This document shows, piece after piece, positions 53,306 to 62,031 of a stretch of DNA of 64,000 nucleotides. The number at the start of each line of letters is the position of its first letter. Within the stretch, counting starts at the first letter, position 1. Source of the DNA: Clostridium cellulovorans 743B (lineage in GTDB: Bacteria > Bacillota > Clostridia > Clostridiales > Clostridiaceae); NCBI RefSeq assembly GCF_000145275.1, contig NC_014393.1, forward strand, positions 744,001 to 808,000. Direction: 5' to 3'. The position numbers were made by a program, and so were the translations under genes. The notes beneath the pieces are model-generated. The model searched no databases, had not been told where the DNA came from, and was given only the letters and a program-made list of their open reading frames with translations.

Positions 53306-56300
53306 CTAAGCTTTAATCAAAGCAAGTCTTTGTTGAAATATAGTTCTATTTATATCATCACTAGGCAATTTATCAATATAACTTTGGGCTAAATTCATAT
53401 CTGCCTGGGATTTGCTTTCTTCTGCTTTAACTATTGCATTTGTTAAATTTATCATATTTTGAACAGAAGAAAGCCTATTTAATAAGTTGGTTTTAGTTGT
53501 AGAATTTGCCAAAGAATTTACTAAAGTTATTGCTGTATCTACATCGGCTTGTTGTTTACTTCCCTCTGCTTTAATCACCGTATTTGTCGCGTTAGCTGAA
53601 TCTATTTTGTACTGAACATTAACTAATCTATTTAGTAAATTAGTTTTCTCTGCACTACTTGGCAATTGAATTACTAAGTTTTGAGCGGCATCTACATCAG
53701 CTTGTAATCTAGTTACTTCTGCTTTTGCTACTGTATTCGTTGCGATAATTAAGTTTATCTTATTTTGAACAACTGTTAACCTATTAAGTAAATTAGTTCT
53801 ACCAGTAGAAGCTGGTAAATTAACTACTAATTCTTTCGCAGCATCTACATCAGATTGAACATTAGTCGCCTCTGCTTTTGATACTGCGTTTGTTGCATTT
53901 GCTAAATTAATTGTATTTTGTAGTGATACTAATCTATTTAATAAATCAGTTTTATTTGATGAACTTGGTAATGCATTTACTAAGTTTACTGCTGCATCTA
54001 GATTTGCTTGAAGTTTGCTTCCTTCTGCTATATTCACTGCAGTTCTTGCATTAGCTAGATTTACACTGTACTGAACATTGACTAGCCTATTTAATAAATT
54101 ACTTCTATCTATACTAATTGGTAGAGCAACAGCTAAAGTTTTTGCAGAGTCTAAATCTGCTTGCTGCAAACTTGCTTCTGCTTTTGCTACTGCAATTTGT
54201 GCATTACTTAAATTTATATAACCTTGAACAATTGTTAATCTTTTTACCAGATTAAGCTTATCTATAGAGTCTTGTAGCTTACTTACTAATGAGTTAGCTT
54301 TATCTACATATAATTGCCCTTTGCTTTCTTCTGCTAGAATTACTGCATTTGTTACACTATTTAAGTCTAGTATATTTTGAATAACTACTAGTCTATTTTT
54401 TAATTTAATCTTATCTTCAGAACTTTGCAATTTATTCACTAAAGCAGTTGCTTTATCTACATCCTCTTGAAGCTTGGTTTCCTCAGCTTTTTCTACTGCA
54501 CCTATTGCATTATCTATAGAAGCTTGCACAACTAATAACCTATCTAATAAATTGGTTTTGTCTGAAGAATCTGGTAAAGCCTCTACTAAGCCTTTTGATC
54601 TATCTACATCAGCTTGTAGATTACTTTCCTCAGCTTTAATTACTGCTTTTATTGCATTATCTAAAGTTATTCCATCATTTATTGAGTTCTGAATAGATAA
54701 TAACCTATTTGATAAAGTAGTTTTGTCTGAAGAATTTGGTAAGACATCCACTAAGTTTTTGGCAATAACTACATCTATTTGCTGTTTACTTTCTTCTGCT
54801 TTAATTACCAAATTTGTTGCACTGGTCAAATTTATAGCACTTTGCACAAGTGATAATCTATTTAATAAATTAGCTTTATCTGTTTCGCTTTTTAAACCTT
54901 CTACTAGGCTTTGTGCTATTGATACGTCAGACTGTTGTTTAGTTGTCTCTGCCATAATTACTGCATTTATTGCAATAGTTAAATTCGTTGAATTATTTAT
55001 ATTATTTTGAACACTTACTAACCTGTTTAATAAATTGGTCTTATCAGTGGAATCAGGCAAATCATTTACTACGTTAATCGCTATATATATATCTATTTGT
55101 TGTTTAGTTGTTTCCGCATTAATCACTAAGTTTGTTGCATTAGCTAAATCTATAGTATTTTGCACAAGCACTAATCTGTTCAATAAGTTAACTTTATCTA
55201 TTGAGTCTGGTAAAATGTCCACTAGGCTCAGAGCTCTTTCTACATATATTTGTTGTTTAGTTGCTTCCGCCTTAACTACTGCATTTGTTGCATAATTTAA
55301 ATCTATAGAATTCTGTACGGCTACTAGTCTATTTGATAAGTTTGTTTTATCTGTTGAATCTGGTAAAAGATCCACTAGACTTGTTGCTCTTAGTAGGTCT
55401 ATCTGCATCTTACTTGTTTCTGCCTTAATTACTGCATTTGTTGTTGCTAATAATTGTTGTTTATATGCAGCTGCTTCTGTAGTCAATGTAGTAAATGTAA
55501 CAGATGCACTGTTTAAACTTTCTAACCCATTGACGTTGCGAGCCTTAGCTGTGATATTATATGAGGTATTTGGTAATAATCCTATAATAGAAACCTTTTT
55601 TTTATCAAGTGAAATCCATGTAGGTTCAGTAGTTAAAGAACCTTTTGATGTGCAATAGCTATTATTTATCTTTATTTGATATAACGTATTTTCAAGGTTA
55701 CTATCTTGAATATTTATCATGGTAGAAGTATCAGTTGTATCAACTATTTTAACATTTGGAGTTGGCGGCTTGCAGGAAAGATTCATTAAGTGGATGGAAT
55801 TTTTCCCATTCTTGGAGTAATTGGTTGCTACTATATATGAATCATTTTTTGTTGGGCAAACTGCTGAAAGTTCTTCGTTATTAACGGTAAGTTGTTTTTC
55901 AAATTGTTTATCACCGTTTGAATCTACTTTATACAGTGCAATATTAGTAACAGTACCCTGAGGAGTGGTATTTACACCAAAAAAATAACCGCTATCGATG
56001 GTGCCTTTAACGGAATTTGCTCTATATGAATTTCCATTTACATATGTCTTATTCCATAATATCTGTCCTGATTTGTCGAGACTTACAAGAATACTATTAG
56101 AACCAACTCCTGCAACTGAAAAGCCAGTAGATGTTTCAATTACAGAGGTTTTATAGTTATAGCTTGCTTCGTCTGATAAAGTGATAGTACTGTTCCAGTT
56201 TTCATTATATGAAGAGTCTAGCTTTAAAATAAATAAGCCATTATTAAAACCTGAAAGAATATATCCTCCATCAGTGGTTTTGTTTAGAGAAGTTACCGGA

Positions 56301-57013
56301 AATAATTGTGATAATTGTTTAGAGAATTGAACTGTTCCTTGTGAAGTCAATTTCAAAAGGTTCGTATAAAGAGGTCCACAGTAAAAACCGCCACCTTCTT
56401 GACCACAGATTAAAAAACCAGAATCATCTGTTTCGACTATAGCGGTATTTTCTACACAAAGATTATAGCCAACTTCTTGTTGCCATTGTAATTGACCCAA
56501 AGAGTTTAATTTAGCAATATACATAGTGTTAGGTATATCAAAGATAATATCATGGATCCATTGTTTTGTAGTTGGATCATAGGTAGCAAATGAAGATTTG
56601 GATCTTGATCCAAGTATTAAATAACCGCCATCTTTAGTTTGGATTATTTTATTTCCCCATTCATCATGAGTTTCCAGTCCATAGTTATTAGTCCATTCTA
56701 TATTTCCAAGGCTATTAAATTTACAAACGAATACATTTGAATATGTACCTGGGGCACCGTTTATAGGGATTGATCCAGTTATCACAAATCCTCCATCAGA
56801 AGTAGGATGCATATCAGAAGAAGTATATCCTTCCAATATTGTTTTTTCCCATTGTATAGTAGGTTCTACTGCATAGGTATCATAGCTATGAATAAAAGAA
56901 AAAAGTAACCCAAAAAACATTAGTAATAATAAAGTTTTTGGTAGTAAAAGTAATTTTCTATTAAGATTATTTGAGTGAATAACCTTTTTTTGCATTGTTG
57001 ATAAATTACACAA
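53306..57013 (-). CDS. Large secreted protein: propeller-like domain, Fn3-like domain and 14 helical repeats
   Basis: 1235 residues. A signal peptide (~20-48, cleavage near TYA) is followed by a region (~50-415) with repeated T-x-D-G-G-[FY]-x-[IL]-x-G blades (HPTSDGGFVITGS, TKDGGYLILGS, TTDGGYILSG), a likely beta-propeller. A fibronectin-III-like domain spans ~420-510 (LLPNTSYNITAKARNVNG). The remaining ~720 residues are 14 degenerate ~51-residue repeats, consensus A-T-N-A-V-x-K-A-E-x-[ST]-K-x-Q-x-D-V-x-x-A...LP-x-S-x-D-K-T-N-L-L-N-R-L-x-x-V-Q. No LPxTG, S-layer or dockerin anchor is seen. The start is either TTG 57013 (AAGGGG upstream) or ATG 56995. Probably an extended adhesin or wall-associated stalk. 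Confidence 0.85.
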   Translation of the reverse strand: MCNLSTMQKKVIHSNNLNRKLLLLPKTLLLLMFFGLLFSFIHSYDTYAVEPTIQWEKTILEGYTSSDMHPTSDGGFVITGSIPINGAPGTYSNVFVCKFNSLGNIEWTNNYGLETHDEWGNKIIQTKDGGYLILGSRSKSSFATYDPTTKQWIHDIIFDIPNTMYIAKLNSLGQLQWQQEVGYNLCVENTAIVETDDSGFLICGQEGGGFYCGPLYTNLLKLTSQGTVQFSKQLSQLFPVTSLNKTTDGGYILSGFNNGLFILKLDSSYNENWNSTITLSDEASYNYKTSVIETSTGFSVAGVGSNSILVSLDKSGQILWNKTYVNGNSYRANSVKGTIDSGYFFGVNTTPQGTVTNIALYKVDSNGDKQFEKQLTVNNEELSAVCPTKNDSYIVATNYSKNGKNSIHLMNLSCKPPTPNVKIVDTTDTSTMINIQDSNLENTLYQIKINNSYCTSKGSLTTEPTWISLDKKKVSIIGLLPNTSYNITAKARNVNGLESLNSASVTFTTLTTEAAAYKQQLLATTNAVIKAETSKMQIDLLRATSLVDLLPDSTDKTNLSNRLVAVQNSIDLNYATNAVVKAEATKQQIYVERALSLVDILPDSIDKVNLLNRLVLVQNTIDLANATNLVINAETTKQQIDIYIAINVVNDLPDSTDKTNLLNRLVSVQNNINNSTNLTIAINAVIMAETTKQQSDVSIAQSLVEGLKSETDKANLLNRLSLVQSAINLTSATNLVIKAEESKQQIDVVIAKNLVDVLPNSSDKTTLSNRLLSIQNSINDGITLDNAIKAVIKAEESNLQADVDRSKGLVEALPDSSDKTNLLDRLLVVQASIDNAIGAVEKAEETKLQEDVDKATALVNKLQSSEDKIKLKNRLVVIQNILDLNSVTNAVILAEESKGQLYVDKANSLVSKLQDSIDKLNLVKRLTIVQGYINLSNAQIAVAKAEASLQQADLDSAKTLAVALPISIDRSNLLNRLVNVQYSVNLANARTAVNIAEGSKLQANLDAAVNLVNALPSSSNKTDLLNRLVSLQNTINLANATNAVSKAEATNVQSDVDAAKELVVNLPASTGRTNLLNRLTVVQNKINLIIATNTVAKAEVTRLQADVDAAQNLVIQLPSSAEKTNLLNRLVNVQYKIDSANATNTVIKAEGSKQQADVDTAITLVNSLANSTTKTNLLNRLSSVQNMINLTNAIVKAEESKSQADMNLAQSYIDKLPSDDINRTIFQQRLALIKA

Positions 57014-57151
57014 TTAAATCACATCCCCTTAAAATCTATTTATTTACAATTATATTACTATAAGGAATGGATTACAATATATTTTATGTATTATATTAAC
57101 TAAAATGGTTATAAAAACGCAGATTTTCGTGAAATAAAAAGTAATTTAAAA

Positions 57152-57215
57152 GGGATTTACCTCATTTTATGATGAAATGTTTTCTTGAAAAAACAAACAT
57201 AAGTGAGGAAATCCC
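57152..57215 (-). terminator. Long inverted repeat, probable terminator of the 227-residue gene
   Basis: GGGATTTACCTCA (57152-57164) and TGAGGAAATCCC (57204-57215) pair almost perfectly around a ~39-nt loop. On the minus strand the stem is followed by TTTTAAATTACTTTTTATTT. Confidence 0.6.
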
Positions 57216-57270
57216 ATAAAGTTTTTAACACATAAGCAAGGTTATATTCCTTTGTAAGAAATCTAAATAA

Positions 57271-57954
57271 TTAGATCTTTAAATCTTGCCAAGTTCCTAA
57301 TTTTGTTCTAACTTCATTAATCCGTTGCCATCTTCCAAAACGTGTTCTGCGCTGGTATTCTATTTCTACCCAAACTGTGTTGTTTTGTATCCAAGCTGTA
57401 AATTTAATTCTATTTCTTGGGGAGGTCCGGAACATAGTCTGGACTCTTGTATTATTTCTGTTAATAATAAGTCTTCTTGGAGGAAGTCCATCAACTCTAG
57501 GTATGATTTCTATCATACATTCATGAATTGTATATTTTACAGATACATTACCTATAGATGTTTCACCTGAAGTAATATATTTGCCTTTCCCGCCTGTGAT
57601 TTGGCAATCTTTTGAGCCTCCAGGGGTTCCGTTATCCTTTGGCAACACCTGTAAACCTGCTATCTCGTCAAGAAGATATGATAAATTACCATAGCTTACA
57701 CCAGTTCGATCACTAATGATATTTTTTAGCTCTACTCGATTAGTATTAGGATTATATTCTCCAACTGTTGCGGTTATAGTACCAACTATATTTGGGACAG
57801 TTGTTCTGATCCTTCTTCCTTTTAGTCTATTAACTTCAGGTAATGTAAGTGCGTATGTTGGTCTATAGAGTCTGTAATAGGGAAACTTAGAAATAGGCAA
57901 GTTAACAATTTTTCTACGAAGCCTGGCTATTATATTTTTCTTGGATTTAAGCAT
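57271..57954 (-). CDS. Hypothetical protein, basic N-terminus, beta-rich
   Basis: 227 residues. No signal peptide or membrane segment; the first ~40 residues are very basic. A small beta-barrel-like region (~45-80, GRRIRTTVPNIVGTITATVG) is followed by a Gly-rich loop (GTPGGSKDCQITGGKGKY) and a long beta-rich domain with many Arg. GGAGGGC lies ~8 nt before the ATG, so it is a real gene. I do not recognise the family. It could be a spore-coat or surface-associated protein given its neighbour, but nothing in the sequence shows that. Confidence 0.7.
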   Translation of the reverse strand: MLKSKKNIIARLRRKIVNLPISKFPYYRLYRPTYALTLPEVNRLKGRRIRTTVPNIVGTITATVGEYNPNTNRVELKNIISDRTGVSYGNLSYLLDEIAGLQVLPKDNGTPGGSKDCQITGGKGKYITSGETSIGNVSVKYTIHECMIEIIPRVDGLPPRRLIINRNNTRVQTMFRTSPRNRIKFTAWIQNNTVWVEIEYQRRTRFGRWQRINEVRTKLGTWQDLKI

Positions 57955-58276
57955 AAATTATTAGCCCTCCAAATAATCTCTATACTTTATATTACTCAGT
58001 AAAATGATTATTGGTATCTTTATTAATATAAAAGTAATATATATTATTCAAAATAATATATATATCCTGATTAAAAATTTACATTGTTTTTATCAAGATG
58101 ATATGAATTAAATGTGTAAACATTATTGGAACTTATATATAAATTAGAAAAAACTAAATTTCTTAAAGAATATAGGTTAAAATAGAGTTATTAGATGAAA
58201 TTAGATAAGTGGTATTTGATTGCTTAAAAATATAAATAGAAGATTTACATAAGGAAGGAGAAGTAGTGAGTATAAC
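57955..58276. other. 322-bp divergent intergenic region with repeat B
   Basis: Holds the palindromic repeat at 58064-58146 and the leader of the dehydrogenase gene. No further structure recognised. Confidence 0.5.
58064..58146 (+). repeat. Palindromic interspersed repeat, copy B
   Basis: CCTGATTAAAAATTTACATT and the tail AACATTATTGGAACTTATAT align with copies A and C. Noncoding. Confidence 0.75.
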
Positions 58277-58280
58277 TTGA
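58266..58280 (+). promoter_or_regulatory. Mini-frame (GTG, four codons) overlapping the dehydrogenase start region
   Basis: AAGGAG (58255-58260) sits 5 nt before GTG AGT ATA ACT TGA. The TGA overlaps a TTG (58277) that opens the dehydrogenase frame. Either a tiny leader peptide that couples translation, or a sign of a one-base indel in the gene's true start. Confidence 0.35.
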
Positions 58281-59263
58281 ATTTCAATGCTCATGAAATT
58301 TTAAATATGAAAATTGTTGTTTTAGATGGAAAAGTTTTAAATCCTGGAGATTTAAGTTGGGATGGATTAAAAGCATTAGGAGATGTTACTATTTACGATA
58401 GAACTTCTAAAGAAGAAATGTTAACTCGTTGTGAGAGTGCAGATATTTTAATTACAAATAAGACACCTATAAGAAAAGAGATATTAGAGAAACTTCCAAC
58501 ACTAAAATATATTGGGGTTTTGGCTACAGGGTATAATATCGTTGATGTAGAGTATGCTACGTCTAAAAATATTATAGTAACAAATATTCCAGCTTATAGT
58601 ACAGATTCTGTAGTACAACTTATTTTCGCATTGTTGCTTGAACTTTGTCATTCTGTACAAAAGCATAGTGATTTGGTGAAGGAAGAATGTTGGGTAAAAT
58701 GCTCTGATTTCGCCTTCTGGAGATTCCCGTTGGTGGAACTTGCAGGAAAGACAATGGGTATAATAGGCTTTGGTAGTATAGGAATAGCTACGGCAAAGGT
58801 TGCTAATGCTTTTGGTATGAAGGTCATGGTTTATACTAGAACGATAAAGGAAGAATTCAAAGAATTAGTAACCTTTTGTTCAAAAGAAGAACTGTTCACA
58901 AATTCTGACGTTATTTCCCTAAGTGCACCTTTAACAAAGGAGACAGAGGGAATAGTAAATAAAAAGTATCTTTCAATGATGAAGAAAACAGCTTTTTTAA
59001 TCAATACTTCAAGAGGACCATTAGTTATAGAACAGGATTTAGCTAATGCATTGAATAATGGAGATATAGCTGCAGCGGCAGTAGATGTTCTATCAAAGGA
59101 ACCGCCAACAAAAGATAATCCATTACTTACAGTTAAAAACATAATAATAACACCACATATAGCCTGGGCCACCTTTGAAGCAAGAAAGAGACTTATGAAT
59201 ATTGCTATAGACAATGTAAGAAAATTTTTAGAAGGTAACCCTGTAAATGTGGTTAAGGAATAA
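58277..59263 (+). CDS. D-isomer-specific 2-hydroxyacid dehydrogenase
   Basis: About 318-328 residues. NAD-binding Rossmann fold with MGIIGFGSIGIATAKVANAF (GxGxxG), catalytic Arg in LINTSRGPLVIE, Glu in DVLSKEPP and His in IIITPHIAWAT, all in the expected order; the family includes glycerate, lactate and phosphoglycerate dehydrogenases. The FAFWRFPLVELAG segment favours the glycerate/hydroxypyruvate-reductase type. The start is uncertain: TTG 58277 follows a mini-frame, while ATG 58307 (MKIVVLDGKVLN) has the conserved N-terminus but no ribosome binding site. Confidence 0.9.
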   Translation: MNFNAHEILNMKIVVLDGKVLNPGDLSWDGLKALGDVTIYDRTSKEEMLTRCESADILITNKTPIRKEILEKLPTLKYIGVLATGYNIVDVEYATSKNIIVTNIPAYSTDSVVQLIFALLLELCHSVQKHSDLVKEECWVKCSDFAFWRFPLVELAGKTMGIIGFGSIGIATAKVANAFGMKVMVYTRTIKEEFKELVTFCSKEELFTNSDVISLSAPLTKETEGIVNKKYLSMMKKTAFLINTSRGPLVIEQDLANALNNGDIAAAAVDVLSKEPPTKDNPLLTVKNIIITPHIAWATFEARKRLMNIAIDNVRKFLEGNPVNVVKE

Positions 59264-59289
59264 TTAAAGATTAGAGGCTAATTAAATGC

Positions 59290-59372
59290 AGATCTTCTGA
59301 TTAAAAAACCTACATTGATTTATCAATGGTATAAGAATTTAATGTAGGAATATTATAGAGATTATATATAAA
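59290..59372 (+). repeat. Palindromic interspersed repeat, copy C
   Basis: TCTGATTAAAAAACCTACATT matches copies A and B after one extra base. CCTACATT and AATGTAGG form a perfect 8-bp stem. It lies just upstream of the TetM-like gene. Confidence 0.75.
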
Positions 59373-59417
59373 GTTAATGGAGAGTAACTATTTTTAATAA
59401 CGAGCGAGGAGTATTCT

Positions 59418-61394
59418 ATGAGAAAGGAAAAAAACATCAGAAATATAGGGATATTGGCCCATGTAGATGCTGGAAAAACTACAATTACAGAAAATATGCT
59501 TTTTAAAAGTGGTGTAATTAGAAGTCTTGGAGCTGTAGACAAAGGCACTACACGCACCGATAATTTAGATATAGAAAGACAAAGAGGAATCTCTGTAAAA
59601 GCTTCAGCAGTTAATTTCATTTGGCGAGACACCGAGATAAACTTAATAGATACACCAGGGCACGCTGATTTTTCTGCTGAGGTAGAAAGAGCATTAGGTG
59701 TTCTTGATGGAGCAGTGCTTATTATATCAGCTGTAGAAGGAGTCCAGCCACAAACAAAAGTATACTTTGATGCTTTAAAGGCTATGAAAATCCCTACATT
59801 AATAGTAATAAATAAGATAGATAGAATAGGTGCTGATATAGACAGAGTGATTAAAGATATAAACATGCAACTTACAGAGAAAGTAGCACCAATACAATGT
59901 ATTGAAGGAGAAAATACTAAAGATCCAGTGATTAAGGGGATTAGTACGACGGATTTTAAAGATAGTGTCTATATGGAAGAAGCTATTACAAAGCTTTCTG
60001 AGTACGATGAATCCTTGCTAGAAGCTTATTTAGAAGATGAAGAGATTGGTGATAATAGAATTACTGAAGCTTTAGCAAAAATTACCGGGCAAGGTGATTT
60101 TTATCCTATTCTTTTTGCCTCAGGTATAAGGAATGTAGGTATTGAAGAGTTGATGGATAGTGTCGTTAAATTATTTCCACCACTAGTGGTTGATGAAGAA
60201 GGTGACTTATCTGCTATTGTATATAAAGTTGAACATCACAAGGTTTTAGGCAAGATTGCTTACGTGAGAATGTTTCAAGGTTCATTAGAAAACAGAACCT
60301 TGGTTCATAATGTTACGAAAGATGTGGAAGAAAAAGTAGCACAAATAAAAAAAATTAGTGGTTATAAGGAAGTTGATTGCACAAAACTTACCGCTGGAGA
60401 CATTGGCATCATTTCTGGGTTATCTAAAATATCTATCGGAGATATCTTAGGAAGTGAAGAAAATATACCTTTTGTTCCTAATATAGCGAAACCGTTATTG
60501 ACCCTTCAAATTTTTCCTAAGCAAAAGGGAAAATATATGGAGCTTGTACAAGCTGTTGAGATTCTTGAAGAGGAAGATCCTCTTTTGAACTTCCAATGGA
60601 TAAAAGAAAAAAATGAGCTGCATATTCAAATTATGGGCATGATACAGGTTGAAATTTTAGAGGCTATCTTACTTGAAAGATTTAATATAGTAGTAGAATT
60701 TGGAGAACCTTCAGTAATCTATAAAGAAACTCCTGCTTCTTCAGGTTATGGTCATTGCAGATATACTATGCCAAAGCCATGCTGGGCTGTGACTCGGTTT
60801 AAGATAGAGCCAGCAGAAACAGGATCAGGACTTAGTTATAAGTCAGAGGTTAGGAAAGAAGATATAAAAGAGAAATATCAAAGGGAAGTAGAACGGCAAT
60901 TACCTATAACTCTGAAGCAAGGGATTTATGGTTGGGAGGTAATAGATCTAAAAGTCACTTTAGTCGAAGGTGAAGATCATGTTATGCACAGCAATCCAGG
61001 AGATTTCTTGATTGCTACAGCTATGGGAATAATGAATGGACTAGCAACTGTAAAGACTACTTTATTAGAACCAGTGCTTAATTTTAAGATAATTGTGCCT
61101 GAAGAGGTTGGTGGGAAGCTTCTAGGTGATATAGTTGAAATGAGAGGTACCTTTGATACTCCTATTATAGAAGCAGGAACCTTCAATGTAGAGGGGCAAC
61201 TTCCAGTGGCAACATCCTTAGATTATCCTGTTAAATTGGGTATAATATCTAGCGGAAAAGGAATTATGATTACAAGATTTTCTGGATATAAACCTATTCC
61301 TTTAGAATTAGGAGCTACAAGAGAACGGGTTGGAGTAAATCCTTTAGATAGAGAAAAGTATATTTTATTTTCGAGAAATGCTATAAGATTATAA
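59418..61394 (+). CDS. TetM-like translational GTPase (ribosomal protection protein family)
   Basis: 658 residues, EF-G-like. G1 GILAHVDAGKTT (residues ~10-21), G2 GTTRTDNLDIERQRGIS, G3 DTPGHADF and G4 NKID are intact, and domains III-V follow. The short G domain without the EF-G insert and the overall length match TetM/TetO/TetW rather than EF-G (~690). TetM carries a Tyr/Ser/Pro/Val loop in domain IV that displaces tetracycline; here that region reads GEDHVMHSNPGDF, and the C-terminal helix motif also differs (LGATRERVGVNPLDREKY). It may therefore be a ribosome factor with another role. GAGGAG lies 7-8 nt before the ATG. Confidence 0.85.
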   Translation: MRKEKNIRNIGILAHVDAGKTTITENMLFKSGVIRSLGAVDKGTTRTDNLDIERQRGISVKASAVNFIWRDTEINLIDTPGHADFSAEVERALGVLDGAVLIISAVEGVQPQTKVYFDALKAMKIPTLIVINKIDRIGADIDRVIKDINMQLTEKVAPIQCIEGENTKDPVIKGISTTDFKDSVYMEEAITKLSEYDESLLEAYLEDEEIGDNRITEALAKITGQGDFYPILFASGIRNVGIEELMDSVVKLFPPLVVDEEGDLSAIVYKVEHHKVLGKIAYVRMFQGSLENRTLVHNVTKDVEEKVAQIKKISGYKEVDCTKLTAGDIGIISGLSKISIGDILGSEENIPFVPNIAKPLLTLQIFPKQKGKYMELVQAVEILEEEDPLLNFQWIKEKNELHIQIMGMIQVEILEAILLERFNIVVEFGEPSVIYKETPASSGYGHCRYTMPKPCWAVTRFKIEPAETGSGLSYKSEVRKEDIKEKYQREVERQLPITLKQGIYGWEVIDLKVTLVEGEDHVMHSNPGDFLIATAMGIMNGLATVKTTLLEPVLNFKIIVPEEVGGKLLGDIVEMRGTFDTPIIEAGTFNVEGQLPVATSLDYPVKLGIISSGKGIMITRFSGYKPIPLELGATRERVGVNPLDREKYILFSRNAIRL

Positions 61395-61503
61395 ATTGAA
61401 ATAAATGGAATTTTGTTGAAGATATTTCATAGTATACGTTGTACCTTTTAACGCATAATAACATTGTATTTCTGATTAATTAAAAGTTGAAAGGATGACA
61501 AAA

Positions 61504-61650
61504 ATGAAAAATAAGGAAAACAAAAGAAATAGAAATGAAGATTGCAAACGGAATAACAACAATTTAGAGGTGGCAGAAGAAATAGCAATTGATAGAGATT
61601 GCAGAGATAATAGGGAAGAGAAATGTAGAAAAAAGAATAGAGAACGATAA
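61504..61650 (+). CDS. Very small charged protein
   Basis: 48 residues, starting MKNKENKRNRNEDCKRNN and ending EEKCRKKNRER, extremely rich in Lys, Arg, Asn and Glu, with three Cys. GAAAGGA lies 8 nt before the ATG. A middle EVAEEIAID stretch is faintly like the EIA segments of small acid-soluble spore proteins, but the resemblance is too short to rely on. Probably disordered. Function unknown. Confidence 0.55.
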   Translation: MKNKENKRNRNEDCKRNNNNLEVAEEIAIDRDCRDNREEKCRKKNRER

Positions 61651-61749
61651 TAGCTACAAAGTTAAATACTATAAAGAATAAATTTATAGTATAAAAACTT
61701 CAAAACTACACATAATACTATTGAAGCTTAAGAAGAGAAGGTGGTTGTG

Positions 61750-61920
61750 TTGGAGGATTCAAAAGCACGTTTATTTAATCATCGAGATGCTAAAAAGCAG
61801 AGTGAGAAAATAAAGAGGGAGTTATCTAAGGTCAATCTTGAGGTAGGTGAAGATCTATCAGAAAGTGATCGTAAGAAGAGAAAACCCTATCAGGGCTTTC
61901 CAATTAACCAAAAACGATAA
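61750..61920 (+). CDS. Very small basic protein
   Basis: 56 residues from a TTG start with AAGGTGG 5 nt upstream (a GTG three bases earlier is possible). Sequence EDSKARLFNHRDAKKQSEKI, then a helix and the basic end KKRKPYQGFPINQKR. No signal or membrane segment. A good terminator follows directly, supporting a real gene. Family not recognised; it is soluble and possibly nucleic-acid-binding or spore-associated by composition only. Confidence 0.55.
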   Translation: MEDSKARLFNHRDAKKQSEKIKRELSKVNLEVGEDLSESDRKKRKPYQGFPINQKR

Positions 61921-61931
61921 TTAAGCTTCAG

Positions 61932-61964
61932 AAGCCTGTGGGTAAAATACTCACAGGCTTTTAA
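61932..61964 (+). terminator. Intrinsic terminator
   Basis: AAGCCTGTG (61932-61940) pairs perfectly with CACAGGCTT (61952-61960), followed by TTAAATATTTTT. Confidence 0.85.
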
Positions 61965-62031
61965 ATATTTTTAAATATTTTTTAAAAAGTTTGCTAATAC
62001 TAGAATAGTGACTTAGAAGAAAGGAAGTGGA

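Noticed and set aside
54474..55295. Several plus-strand frames opposite the repeat protein
   Set aside because: They recur at the repeat period and are antisense shadows of the 51-residue repeats.
53306..55440. CRISPR-like periodic repetition
   Set aside because: The period is ~153 bp, the units are diverged and translate into one continuous protein, so it is not a CRISPR array.
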